Shown: piece by piece, positions 23,382 to 31,734 of the stretch
Position numbering within the stretch: the first letter of the stretch is position 1
Layout of the letters: the number at the start of each line of letters is the position of its first letter
Origin: an uncultured bacterium
GTDB taxonomy: Bacteria > Elusimicrobiota > Elusimicrobia > Elusimicrobiales > Elusimicrobiaceae
NCBI GenBank assembly: GCA_949294085.1
Contig: CASFFX010000009.1
Span: 1 to 64,000 of the forward strand
Direction of reading: 5' to 3'
DNA: 64,000 nucleotides
Position numbers and translations under genes: made by a program
Notes under the pieces: generated by a model
Seen by the model: only the letters and a program-made list of their open reading frames with translations
What the model was told of the DNA's origin: nothing
Database searches by the model: none

Positions 23382-25073
23382 TTACAAATAAGCGGCTAAG
23401 CCACTCAGCGCCCACAGTACGAAAAATTGCCCGTCAATCAGGGTTTCGTCTTTTACGCTGCGGGTACTGCTTTTGCTATAGTAATATATTACAATAAAAA
23501 TGGTGTACAAATGGCCGATGAGCAGCATGCCCACCAGGGCCGGCTTCCAAGTGAGGGAAAGCAACGTGGCCAGCGCGGCCGTCAGCGCCAAAAGCACCAG
23601 CGTAACGGCCCATTTGGTTTTTTTCATCCCAAAGGCTTTGTAAAAACTTTCCCGTCCGATAATTAAATCTTTATTGGCGGACGTAAACCCCAGCGTTACC
23701 GAACGCATAAACACCAAAAGCACCGTATAGAATACCGCCAAATAGGCCGCCTTTCTTAACACCATCCCGTAACTGTAGGCCGGCAAAAATGCGCACGCGT
23801 AAGCCCAGCCAAAAGCGGTTACCACGTCTTTGGTGCCCGGCAGGGACAGCAACTGCAGTTTAAGCAAATGCCGGTATGGATAAGCAAACCCCGCCAGCAA
23901 GAACACAACGCCCAGCCCCAGGGCGCCCCGGCTCAGCCCGGCCGCGCATCCCACCGCTCCGGCCGCCGCCAGCAAGCTGGCCGCGGTTAAAAAGCGTTTG
24001 TTTTGGCCCGGTTCGGCTTCGGCCGCGCGGTTAAAAGCCGTCAGCGCGTACACGAACAGCCCGGCAAACGCCAAAATTTTTCCGTCTGTCGGCACGCCTT
24101 CCAGCCGCATGCAAACATACGCCAAGGCCACGGCGGCAAAAGCCGTATAAAAGCAGTTGCGCACCAAAAAGCGCCACGCTTTGCCCAGCCAGCCGGACAA
24201 GACGTACGCCGGTTTCGGCTTGCGGATTTCGCGCACGCGGGCGGCCACGCGGTCAATCACCCAATTGGGGGTGGAGGCACCGGCCGTAATAAAAATTTTA
24301 TGGGCCCGCTGTACGGTCATCGGGTCCAGCTCGGTTTCGGTTTCCACGTGCAGTACCGCCGGAGCCAACCCTCGGCACAGCAGGGCCAGCCGGGCCGTAT
24401 TGGCACTGTGGCGCCCGCCTACGACGATGACCAAATCGGCCTTTTGGGCTTTTTCTATCGTTTCTTTTTGGCGGTCTTTGGTGGGCTGGCAAATGGTATT
24501 GGAAATTTGGCACACGTCCGCGTGTTTTTTCACTTCTTGCGCCGTTTCGTAGAATACGCTTTCTTTTTGCGTGGTTTGGGAGACGACGTTGACCTTGTTC
24601 ATATGCGGCAGGCGGGCGGCTTCTTCCGGCCCGGCCACGACGACCCCTTTCCCCTGGGCGTAGCCCAACAGACCGATGACCTCGGCGTGTCCGGCGTCCC
24701 CCACGATGACGGTGTGATAGCCTTGCTGGGCGTATTGGGCAATGATGTTTTGGGCGTGTTTGACCAGCGGGCAGGTAGCGTCCACCACTTCCATCCCGCA
24801 GGCCGTAATTTCCTGCTGGAACTGCGGGGTAATCCCGTGGGCGCGAATCACGAGCACGCCGCTTTTGTCGGCGGCGTCCTGCGGGCGGTCTATGGACGTA
24901 ATTTGTTTGGCGGCCAGCATATCGGTTACTTGCTTGTTATGAATCAAGGGACCGATGGTATAGACGGGCTTTTTGCCGGCGGCTTCCAGCTCCAGCACTT
25001 TGTCTATGGCGCGTTTTACGCCCGGGCAAAAACCCGCGCTTTTGGCAACGGTAACGTCCTGTTCTTTTTCCAT
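23382..25073 (-). CDS. ispH: IspH (HMBPP reductase) fused to a UbiA-like membrane domain
   Basis: The 563-residue protein has two parts. Residues 1-280 are a full IspH with its three cluster cysteines (GFCPGVKRAI, ATCPLVKHAQ, NTICQPTKDRQ) and active-site residues in GPLIHNKQV, RAHG and GHAEVIG. It makes IPP and DMAPP with a [4Fe-4S] cluster. Residues about 295-563 hold about nine membrane helices resembling UbiA prenyltransferases, with the YPYRHLLKLQLLSLPGTKD loop and a KDLIIGRESFYKAFG second motif. The first Asp-rich motif is degraded (FNRAAEAEP). The ATG at 25073 is preferred because TATAAT ends exactly 6 nt before it. A second ATG six bases earlier would lie upstream of the predicted transcript start. 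Confidence 0.9.
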   Translation of the reverse strand: MEKEQDVTVAKSAGFCPGVKRAIDKVLELEAAGKKPVYTIGPLIHNKQVTDMLAAKQITSIDRPQDAADKSGVLVIRAHGITPQFQQEITACGMEVVDATCPLVKHAQNIIAQYAQQGYHTVIVGDAGHAEVIGLLGYAQGKGVVVAGPEEAARLPHMNKVNVVSQTTQKESVFYETAQEVKKHADVCQISNTICQPTKDRQKETIEKAQKADLVIVVGGRHSANTARLALLCRGLAPAVLHVETETELDPMTVQRAHKIFITAGASTPNWVIDRVAARVREIRKPKPAYVLSGWLGKAWRFLVRNCFYTAFAAVALAYVCMRLEGVPTDGKILAFAGLFVYALTAFNRAAEAEPGQNKRFLTAASLLAAAGAVGCAAGLSRGALGLGVVFLLAGFAYPYRHLLKLQLLSLPGTKDVVTAFGWAYACAFLPAYSYGMVLRKAAYLAVFYTVLLVFMRSVTLGFTSANKDLIIGRESFYKAFGMKKTKWAVTLVLLALTAALATLLSLTWKPALVGMLLIGHLYTIFIVIYYYSKSSTRSVKDETLIDGQFFVLWALSGLAAYL

Positions 25074-25079
25074 ACTCAT

Positions 25080-25134
25080 ATTATAGAAAATTCGTACGCG
25101 CGTGCGGGTGGAAAGCGGCGTTTTTTTCTATAAT
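25080..25134. promoter_or_regulatory. Divergent leaderless promoter pair (ispH fusion / M3 peptidase)
   Basis: A minus-strand TATAAT (25085-25080) and a plus-strand TATAAT (25129-25134) each end 6 nt before an ATG, at 25073 and 25141. The 67 nt between the two starts leave no room for ribosome sites. The -35 regions are weak on both strands. Confidence 0.8.
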
Positions 25135-25140
25135 TTAACT

Positions 25141-27189
25141 ATGCATAAAATGATGACCGGTTTGGCGGCGCTTGCGCTGCCCTGCGCCGCGTTTGCGGGC
25201 GCATACGGCGATATGTTCAAAAACGGCCATTTGCGTTTTGACTATACGCCGCAGGAAATTACCTCTTTGGAAGCACAGGCCGCCAAAGAGCTGGACGTGA
25301 ATTTGAATTTTTTGGTGCATATTCCTACCCAAGACCGCGATTTTAACAATACGGTGCTGGCGTTGGAAAGCGCGTACACTTCGTATTGGTTCGTGCCAAA
25401 GAATTTGTCGCTTTTGGCGTATTTCCACCAAGACGCCGCCGTGCGCGAAGCCGCGGCCCAGCTGGAAGCCAAGGGCAGCCAGGCCAAGGCCGCCGTGTTT
25501 GCCCGCAAAGACGTGTACCGCGCCTTGAAGGAATATGCGGATACAAAGCCCGCGCTGAACCACGAGGACGAACGGCTCCTGGCCAAATGGCTGCAGCGTT
25601 ACGAACGGGCCGGCATGGCGCTTGATGACAAAGCGGCGGCCGAATATGCGCGCCTGAATACGGAGCGGCTGGATAAAATTACGCAGTACAACGTGAACCT
25701 GAACAATTACAAAGACGAACTGCAGGTTACGCGGGAAGAATTGGACGGGATGGGGGAAACGTTCATCCACCGCTTGGCGCGCACGCCCGACGGAAAGTAC
25801 GTGCTGACGCTGAAATATCCCGACTACAATCCCTTTATGGCTTCGGCCAAAAGCGAAAAAGCGCGCAAAGCCCTGCAGAAAAAATTTGCCCGCCGCGGCG
25901 GGAAAGAAAACGTAACCCTGCTGGAAGACACGTTGGAACTGCGCCGCAAACAGGCGGCTTTGCTGGGGTATCACCGCTATCCGGACTATGTGCTCCCCGT
26001 GCGCATGGCCCAAAATTACGAAACGCTGGAACGCTTTTTGAAAAACTTGCAAAAGGAAATTACGCCGCTGGCCCAGCAGGAGCTGGAGGCTTATTTGCAG
26101 TTAAAAGCGCAGACCACCGGCCAAAAAGCGGACGAAATGACCGCCTGGGAACTTCCTTATTGGAGCAACGAGTACAAAAAGAAATACTACCGGGTGGACA
26201 GCGAAAAAATAAAAGAATATTTCCCGGCCGAGCGGGTGATTGCGGGGATGTTTGGCATTTTTGGACCGCTGTTTGGCGTAACGTTTGAAAAGGCCGATTT
26301 GCCGGTGTGGCACCCGGACGTAATCGTCTATCAAATTAAGGACGAAAAGAGCGGCGAACTGATTTCCAATTTTTATATGGACCTTTACCCGCGCGACGGC
26401 AAATACACCCACGCCGCCACCTGGAGTTTTGTGGACCGCTTTGAATTGCCAGACGGCACGTATCAAACGCCTTCCGTCGTCATCGCCGCCAACTTTACGC
26501 CGGCGGGCAACGGGGTGCCGTCGCTCCTGGACCACAGCGAAGTGGAAACGCTGTTCCACGAATTTGGGCACGTGCTGCAAATGTCTATGGCAACGTCCAA
26601 ATACGCCACGCTGACGGGGGACAACGTAGCCTGGGACTATATTGAAACGCACTCCCAGCTGCTTGAAAACTGGGCCTGGCAGCCCGAAGTGCTGGCGCGA
26701 ATCAGCGCCCATTATCAAACGGGGCAGCCGATGCCGCAGGAGATGATTGCTTCGTTGGTCAAATCCAAACACGCGGGAGAAGCGGTGGCCTTTTTGAGAC
26801 AGAATTTTTTGGGCCAGTTTGACGTGGCCGCCCACGCCGCGGATAAACGGGTGGACACCACCCGCCTGTACGGCCAAATGATGAAGGACATTACCGGAAT
26901 TCCAATGACGCCGGGCACCTATCCGCAGGCCAGTTTTGGGCACATTATGTCGCTGACGGACCCGTACGACGTGGGGTACTACGTGTATGCGTGGTCGTTG
27001 GTAATTGCGCAGGACATCTTTGGCGAATTCCAAAAGCAGGGCATTTTTAACCGGGAGCTGGGAGCCCGCCTGCGCCAATATGTGTACACGCCCGGCACGG
27101 TGTATGACGAAAACGAAATGGTGGAAAAATTCTTAGGCCGCCCTTACAACGACCGTGCGTTTTTGAAGGATTTGGGGGTGGCCCCCTAA
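25141..27189 (+). CDS. Exported M3-family metallopeptidase (Dcp/thimet oligopeptidase-like)
   Basis: The 682-residue protein has a signal peptide (MHKMMTGLAALALPCAAFAG). The catalytic zinc motif HEFGH is near residue 473, and the third-ligand region VAWDYIETHSQLLENW follows, as in the M3A family. Length and the C-terminal YAWSLVIAQDIF segment fit peptidyl-dipeptidase Dcp or oligopeptidase enzymes, which cut short peptides. Most bacterial homologues are cytoplasmic, so the clear signal peptide suggests periplasmic peptide breakdown for amino-acid uptake. A TATAAT 6 nt upstream of the ATG implies a leaderless mRNA. The gene is monocistronic. Confidence 0.92.
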   Translation: MHKMMTGLAALALPCAAFAGAYGDMFKNGHLRFDYTPQEITSLEAQAAKELDVNLNFLVHIPTQDRDFNNTVLALESAYTSYWFVPKNLSLLAYFHQDAAVREAAAQLEAKGSQAKAAVFARKDVYRALKEYADTKPALNHEDERLLAKWLQRYERAGMALDDKAAAEYARLNTERLDKITQYNVNLNNYKDELQVTREELDGMGETFIHRLARTPDGKYVLTLKYPDYNPFMASAKSEKARKALQKKFARRGGKENVTLLEDTLELRRKQAALLGYHRYPDYVLPVRMAQNYETLERFLKNLQKEITPLAQQELEAYLQLKAQTTGQKADEMTAWELPYWSNEYKKKYYRVDSEKIKEYFPAERVIAGMFGIFGPLFGVTFEKADLPVWHPDVIVYQIKDEKSGELISNFYMDLYPRDGKYTHAATWSFVDRFELPDGTYQTPSVVIAANFTPAGNGVPSLLDHSEVETLFHEFGHVLQMSMATSKYATLTGDNVAWDYIETHSQLLENWAWQPEVLARISAHYQTGQPMPQEMIASLVKSKHAGEAVAFLRQNFLGQFDVAAHAADKRVDTTRLYGQMMKDITGIPMTPGTYPQASFGHIMSLTDPYDVGYYVYAWSLVIAQDIFGEFQKQGIFNRELGARLRQYVYTPGTVYDENEMVEKFLGRPYNDRAFLKDLGVAP

Positions 27190-27204
27190 TTCCGATTCGG
27201 CACT

Positions 27205-27241
27205 AAAAAATCCGCGTCCGGCAGCCGGGCGCGGATTTTTT
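27205..27241. terminator. Bidirectional terminator after the M3 peptidase
   Basis: AAAAAATCCGCG pairs with CGCGGATTTTTT around an inner CCGG/CCGG stem. It serves both converging genes. Confidence 0.95.
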
Positions 27242-27254
27242 GTAATCGGACGAT

Positions 27255-28103
27255 TTAGCGAATCCAATGATTCAAAAACACCCACGATAAGAGGGAAATG
27301 CCCAGCAACACCAGCCACAGCACAATCATCCATATTCCGCGCCAGCCGCTGTTGGTCTTGGCGGGAGCGGACGGAAGCGTGCAGAGCGCTTGGAGCATGG
27401 CTTCGGCCTGGGCTTCGTCCGGGTCTTGCGGTTTGGGCGTCAGGGTGGCGGTGGTGGAAGGGGGCGTTTGGTCCAGGCGGACGATGACGTTTTCAAACTC
27501 GTGCAGGATTTGCAGCCCGCGGAAGCGGAATTGCTGAAAGTCGGAAAGCGGCATTTGGGCGTTTTCGTGATAGACCAGGGCGTTGTCGTTCAGTTCCATA
27601 TAAATATTGGAACGGGTTTTTAACAAGCCGATAATAAACGGCGTAAGCACCAGGGCCGCGGCCGGGGTGGGGGCGTGAATGCGGTAGCGGCTGTCTATCT
27701 GCGGGATATTGGTTTTCATCAGCGCGTACTGTGAGGGGGCAAACTGCGAGTGAATCGGCGCAATTTTTAAGGCCGGAAATTCGCGCTTTTTTAATTCCGC
27801 CGTAAAAATCGTAAATTTGATGGGTTTGGTGTGGGGGTTGTCGTCCACGTAAATATTGTCGTCCGCCACGCGGATAAAGGCAAACTTGTCCGAACACGTG
27901 CATACGTTTTGGTACTGGTGGAAATACAGCGTAAAAAACTCCAGCCGTCCGGCCGTTTGTTCGGTGGTAACGGAATCTTTTTCGCGGTCAAAGCGGCAGC
28001 CGTTCATTTTGGCCATACGGGCAATTTGGGCGGAGCGGCTGCGGGTGGTAATCACCAGGCCCGCCGCACAGCCTACCATAATTACGATGAGCAGTATGTT
28101 CAT
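27255..28103 (-). CDS. Unknown protein with membrane helices at both ends
   Basis: The protein has 282 residues from ATG 28103, chosen because a TATGAT box ends 7 nt upstream. An earlier ATG would overlap that box. Residues 1-17 form a membrane helix, residues 20-235 a mixed alpha/beta domain with several cysteines (NVCTCSDKF), and a proline/threonine-rich linker leads to a C-terminal helix pair (IWMIVLWLVLLGISLLSW). I recognise no family. Both ends in the membrane with a large soluble middle suggests an envelope sensor or scaffold. Confidence 0.7.
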   Translation of the reverse strand: MNILLIVIMVGCAAGLVITTRSRSAQIARMAKMNGCRFDREKDSVTTEQTAGRLEFFTLYFHQYQNVCTCSDKFAFIRVADDNIYVDDNPHTKPIKFTIFTAELKKREFPALKIAPIHSQFAPSQYALMKTNIPQIDSRYRIHAPTPAAALVLTPFIIGLLKTRSNIYMELNDNALVYHENAQMPLSDFQQFRFRGLQILHEFENVIVRLDQTPPSTTATLTPKPQDPDEAQAEAMLQALCTLPSAPAKTNSGWRGIWMIVLWLVLLGISLLSWVFLNHWIR

Positions 28104-28168
28104 ATACCATATCATAGCAAAAAAGAGTTTGCTATAATTTACTCATTGTATAAATAAGGGGGAACTTT

Positions 28169-28567
28169 ATGAATCAAATGATGCGGGCCGCGGGCGTGCT
28201 GTTGGGCGTGGCGGCGTGTGCGGGGTGCGGCCTGTGGCAGCAAGCCCAAGCCCCGGTGGTGCCGATGAACGGCATGCAGGTGGAAGGCGTAACCTTGGTG
28301 GTGCAGGCCCCGGCGGCGGACTGCCAGTTTAAGGGCGGAATTATGGGGGACGTAAACCCCGATGTGTCCGGCTTGCCGGCCTCGCTGTTTGAATTGAACG
28401 ACACGATTCGCCAAGGGCTGGTGTCCAGCGCACGGCAAATGGGCGGCAATACCGTATGGGTGCGCACCAAAAGCTGGCAGAACCCCTCTGTGGACACGGA
28501 TTACGACCAGCTTTTTTACGTAAATAACGTGCGTTACGGCGCCTTGGTGTACGCTTGCCCAAACTAA
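28169..28567 (+). CDS. Small lipoprotein, DUF4156-like
   Basis: The 132-residue protein has a lipobox-like stretch (VAACAGCG) and a soluble domain with CQFKGGIMGDVNPD, a predicted helix, and RQMGGNTVWVRTKSW. This resembles the DUF4156/RcsF-like pattern, in which an early Cys-x-x-x-G strand and a GGNTV strand frame the domain, and a second cysteine near the C-terminus (YACPN) may form a disulfide. The role is unknown. An AAGGGGGAA ribosome site precedes the ATG and a terminator follows. Confidence 0.65.
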   Translation: MNQMMRAAGVLLGVAACAGCGLWQQAQAPVVPMNGMQVEGVTLVVQAPAADCQFKGGIMGDVNPDVSGLPASLFELNDTIRQGLVSSARQMGGNTVWVRTKSWQNPSVDTDYDQLFYVNNVRYGALVYACPN

Positions 28568-28582
28568 AAAATGCCTAGGAGT

Positions 28583-28612
28583 AAAAGCGCTCCTGCGGGG
28601 GAGCTTTTTTAT
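28583..28612 (+). terminator. Terminator after the small lipoprotein gene
   Basis: An AAAAGCGCTCC/GGGAGCTTTT hairpin with a one-base bulge is followed by T6. It separates the lipoprotein gene from the pilin gene. Confidence 0.8.
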
Positions 28613-28650
28613 GGGCCTTGATTCGTTTTTTTTTTTGATAAATTTTGCTT

Positions 28651-29169
28651 ATGAAGAAAAATATTCAAAAATCCTTCCCGGCTGGAAAAAACGCCGGATT
28701 TACGCTGATAGAGCTTTTGGTAGTGGTGCTAATCATTGGTATTTTGGCGGCGGTGGCGCTGCCCAAGTATCAAGTGGCGGTGAAAAAGAGCCGCCTAAGC
28801 GAAGTAAATGTAATGATGAAAAAGATACGGGAAAATTACAAAATGGCCCAGCTGGCCGGGAATGATGCGGATTTGGACGCTTTGTTTGAAGATACTGGGT
28901 TGGAAATTTACACTACCGGCGGCCTGGGCGGAGCGGGAGGAGCCTCCAGCGAACATTTTTGCTATGACCCGACTTGGGTTGGTTTTTATGTAGTTAAAAA
29001 ACCTTGTATAGTTGATCAAGCGGATTATGTCATCGGATGGGCTCCGCAGGAGGACGGAAGCGATTTGCAAATTTGTGCGGGCAATACCGATTTTGGCAAA
29101 CGCGTGTGTAAAAGTGTATGCGGGTTTGAAGCGTGCAATATGCTTACAAATACAAAAGTAGATCTTTAA
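28651..29169 (+). CDS. Type IV pilin (major-pilin-like)
   Basis: The 172-residue prepilin has a 16-residue leader and a classical prepilin peptidase site, NAG|FTLIELLVVVLIIGILA, with Glu at mature position 5, followed by AAVALPKYQVAVKKSR. The C-terminal domain has six cysteines and a glycine-rich turn (TTGGLGGAGGASS). It would be cleaved by PilD and assembled into a pilus or a type II-like pseudopilus. No assembly genes are nearby, so this is a scattered pilin gene. A TAAATT box ends 6 nt before the ATG, suggesting a leaderless message. The T-rich tract upstream of it may act as an UP-like element. Confidence 0.92.
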   Translation: MKKNIQKSFPAGKNAGFTLIELLVVVLIIGILAAVALPKYQVAVKKSRLSEVNVMMKKIRENYKMAQLAGNDADLDALFEDTGLEIYTTGGLGGAGGASSEHFCYDPTWVGFYVVKKPCIVDQADYVIGWAPQEDGSDLQICAGNTDFGKRVCKSVCGFEACNMLTNTKVDL

Positions 29170-29178
29170 GTGCCATAA

Positions 29179-29210
29179 AAAACCCCCGCTTCGTAAGGAG
29201 CGGGGGTTTT
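29179..29210. terminator. Bidirectional terminator between the pilin gene and hppA
   Basis: AAAACCCCCGCT (29179-29190) pairs with AGCGGGGGTTTT (29199-29210). The flanking genes converge. Confidence 0.95.
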
Positions 29211-29223
29211 GGTTTAGCGCAAT

Positions 29224-31593
29224 TTATTTGTTAAAATCCTGCGCGGGTTTTTTGCTGGATAAAATCGCCCAGCTCAGTACCGCCAGCAGAACGATGACAA
29301 CCACCCACCCGATTTTGCCCAGCGGGGTAAAATCGTTGTGATAGTTGACGATGATAGGCGCCACAATCACGGCCACCATGTTTACCACTTTAATCAGCGG
29401 GTTGACTGCCGGGCCGGCCGTGTCTTTCAACGGGTCGCCCACGGTGTCGCCCACCACGCTGGCTTTGTGGCGTTCGGAGCCTTTGCCGGTATTGGCGGCC
29501 AGGTCGGTGGGTTCATCTTCCACCACTTTTTTGGCGTTATCCCAAGCGCCGCCGGCGTTGGACATAAACACCGCCAACAGCTGCCCGGACACAATAATCC
29601 CGGCCAAAAATCCGCCCAAGGCTTCCACGCCAAACGCCAGGCCCACCACCACCGGGGACACAATCCCCAGCAGGGCCAAAATCACCAGCTCTTTCTGTGC
29701 GGCAATGGTGGAAATGTTTACGGCGCGGGTATAGTCGGGCTTGGCTTTGCCTTCCAATACGCCTCCCTTAAATTGGCGGCGTACTTCCTGCACGATGAGT
29801 GCGGCCGCGCGGCTGACGGCATTAATGGCAAACGACGAGAACAGCCACGGCAGCGCCCCGCCGATCAGCATCCCCACAAACACCACCGGGTTGGACACCA
29901 CAATCCCCACCTGCGACAAGAGCGTAAGCACTTTGTCTTCGCCGGCGGCGGCCCACGCATCGTTTAGCAGCCGCTGCACGTTGCTTACGTCCACCATATA
30001 CGAGGCAAACAGCGATACCGCCGCAATCACGGCCGAACCGATGGCCACCCCTTTGGTAATGGCTTTGGTGGTGTTGCCCACGCCGTCCAAATCGGCCATA
30101 ATCTGGCGGGCTTTTTTGGTTTCGGCGTCGTCCTGGCCGTGCCAGGCCATTTCGCCAATGCCGTTGGCGTTATCGGCAATCGGGCCGAAGGAATCCATGG
30201 CCACGTTGTTGCCGGTCAGCGTCAGCATGCCGATACCGGTCATCGCTACGCCGTAGAGGATAAAGTTGAACTTTTCGGACGGAGTCAGCCCGTCAATCGT
30301 GCCGAAAATCACCACAGAGCAGAAGATGGACGCCGCAATTACCAGCGTGGTCCATACGGCCGACTCAAAGCCCACGGCAATGCCGGACAAAATGGTCGTG
30401 GCCGAGCCGGTGGCGGTGGATTTTTTGATTTCCTGCACGGGTTTGTTTTCCGTACCTGTAAAATATTCGGTCAGGCGGTCAATGACAATCGCCAGCAGAA
30501 TACCAATGGTGGTGGCGGCAAACGGTCTCCACCAGCCGCCCGGAACGGGGCTCATATAGAAGTAGGCCAGCACGCCAAAGATGATAACGGAAATCGTGGC
30601 GGAAATGCTGTAGCCCTTAAAAATGGCTTTCATCGCGTTGCCGGCGGTGCGTTTGGAATCCTTCACCGCGTACGTGCCGATGATAGAGCACAGCACGCCA
30701 ATCCCGCGCACCAACAGCGGATACACAATCCACTCGTGGTGGCCGGTAATTCTCCACAAGCCAATCCCCAAAATCAATCCGGAAACGATGGTTACTTCGT
30801 AGGATTCAAAAATATCGGCTGCCATACCGGCGCAGTCGCCCACGTTGTCGCCCACCAAGTCGGCCACGACGGCGGGGTTGCGCGGGTCGTCCTCGGGGAT
30901 ACCCGCTTCCACTTTACCCACCAAGTCGGCGCCCACATCGGCCGCTTTGGTATAGATACCGCCGCCTACGCGCATAAAAAGCGCCAACAGCGTGCCGCCG
31001 AAACCAAACCCCAACAGCGCGTCCGGCGCGGCAATGCCAAAGATGATAAAAATGACCGTACCGCCCAACAGGCCCAGGCCGTCGGTCAGCATACCCGTTA
31101 CGGTGCCCGCACGGTAGGCAATGCGCAGCGCTTCGCCAAAGCTGCGGCGGGACGCGGCCGACACGCGCACGTTGGCATCTACCGCAATGCGCATACCCAG
31201 CTGCCCCACCAAGAGCGAGAACACCGCCCCCAGCACAAACGCACCCGCCCGCCCGAAAGCGGCGATGAGTTTAACGGTACCGGCCGAAAGGCCCGCAAAC
31301 CGTTCCATAGAATCCTGCGAAACCGGTACGATGTACACGGACAGGAACAGACAGACCGTTAATAACCCAATCAACGGCAAAATGGTTTTAAGCTGTCTTT
31401 TGAGATAGGCGTTTGCGCCTTCCCGAATAGCGCCCCATACTTTTTGCATTTCGGGGGTGCCGGCATCTTCGCTGATGACCTGCTTGCGCAGGAACAGCGC
31501 ATACAAAAGCCCCAACACCGCAATAAACAGTACGCCAAACAGCGCGTATTGCTCAAAGGGTCTTAGGGAGGCAATTCCATACCACATGGGCAA
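29224..31593 (-). CDS. hppA: Membrane-bound ion-translocating pyrophosphatase
   Basis: The 789-residue protein has about 16 membrane helices. The PPi site is intact: DVGADLVGKVEAGIPEDDP, NPAVVADLVGDNVGDCAGMA and the late DNAKKVVEDE and DTVGDPLKD motifs. It hydrolyses pyrophosphate and pumps H+ or Na+ out of the cytoplasm. The GNTTKA motif has Lys where K+-dependent enzymes have Ala, which predicts a K+-independent, therefore probably proton-pumping, type. The protein is somewhat longer than the family average because of loops. The ATG is preceded by AAAGGAG. The gene is monocistronic and would conserve energy from biosynthetic PPi. Confidence 0.96.
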   Translation of the reverse strand: MPMWYGIASLRPFEQYALFGVLFIAVLGLLYALFLRKQVISEDAGTPEMQKVWGAIREGANAYLKRQLKTILPLIGLLTVCLFLSVYIVPVSQDSMERFAGLSAGTVKLIAAFGRAGAFVLGAVFSLLVGQLGMRIAVDANVRVSAASRRSFGEALRIAYRAGTVTGMLTDGLGLLGGTVIFIIFGIAAPDALLGFGFGGTLLALFMRVGGGIYTKAADVGADLVGKVEAGIPEDDPRNPAVVADLVGDNVGDCAGMAADIFESYEVTIVSGLILGIGLWRITGHHEWIVYPLLVRGIGVLCSIIGTYAVKDSKRTAGNAMKAIFKGYSISATISVIIFGVLAYFYMSPVPGGWWRPFAATTIGILLAIVIDRLTEYFTGTENKPVQEIKKSTATGSATTILSGIAVGFESAVWTTLVIAASIFCSVVIFGTIDGLTPSEKFNFILYGVAMTGIGMLTLTGNNVAMDSFGPIADNANGIGEMAWHGQDDAETKKARQIMADLDGVGNTTKAITKGVAIGSAVIAAVSLFASYMVDVSNVQRLLNDAWAAAGEDKVLTLLSQVGIVVSNPVVFVGMLIGGALPWLFSSFAINAVSRAAALIVQEVRRQFKGGVLEGKAKPDYTRAVNISTIAAQKELVILALLGIVSPVVVGLAFGVEALGGFLAGIIVSGQLLAVFMSNAGGAWDNAKKVVEDEPTDLAANTGKGSERHKASVVGDTVGDPLKDTAGPAVNPLIKVVNMVAVIVAPIIVNYHNDFTPLGKIGWVVVIVLLAVLSWAILSSKKPAQDFNK

Positions 31594-31734
31594 TCTCCTT
31601 TTATTATGGTAAAACGTCCCCTATATTATAATAAAATCCGGCTGAGATTTTGCCAAAAAAGTGGGCCTTTTGGTCCGCGGGCGGCGGGACTTTTGGCCCT
31701 TGTGGCAAGGAAAAAGGTTTCTTATACTTTTTAT

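Noticed and set aside
30139..31362. 407-codon plus-strand frame inside hppA
   Set aside because: It is antisense to the conserved pyrophosphatase and rich in His, Gly and Arg, as expected of a mirror frame in GC-rich coding DNA.
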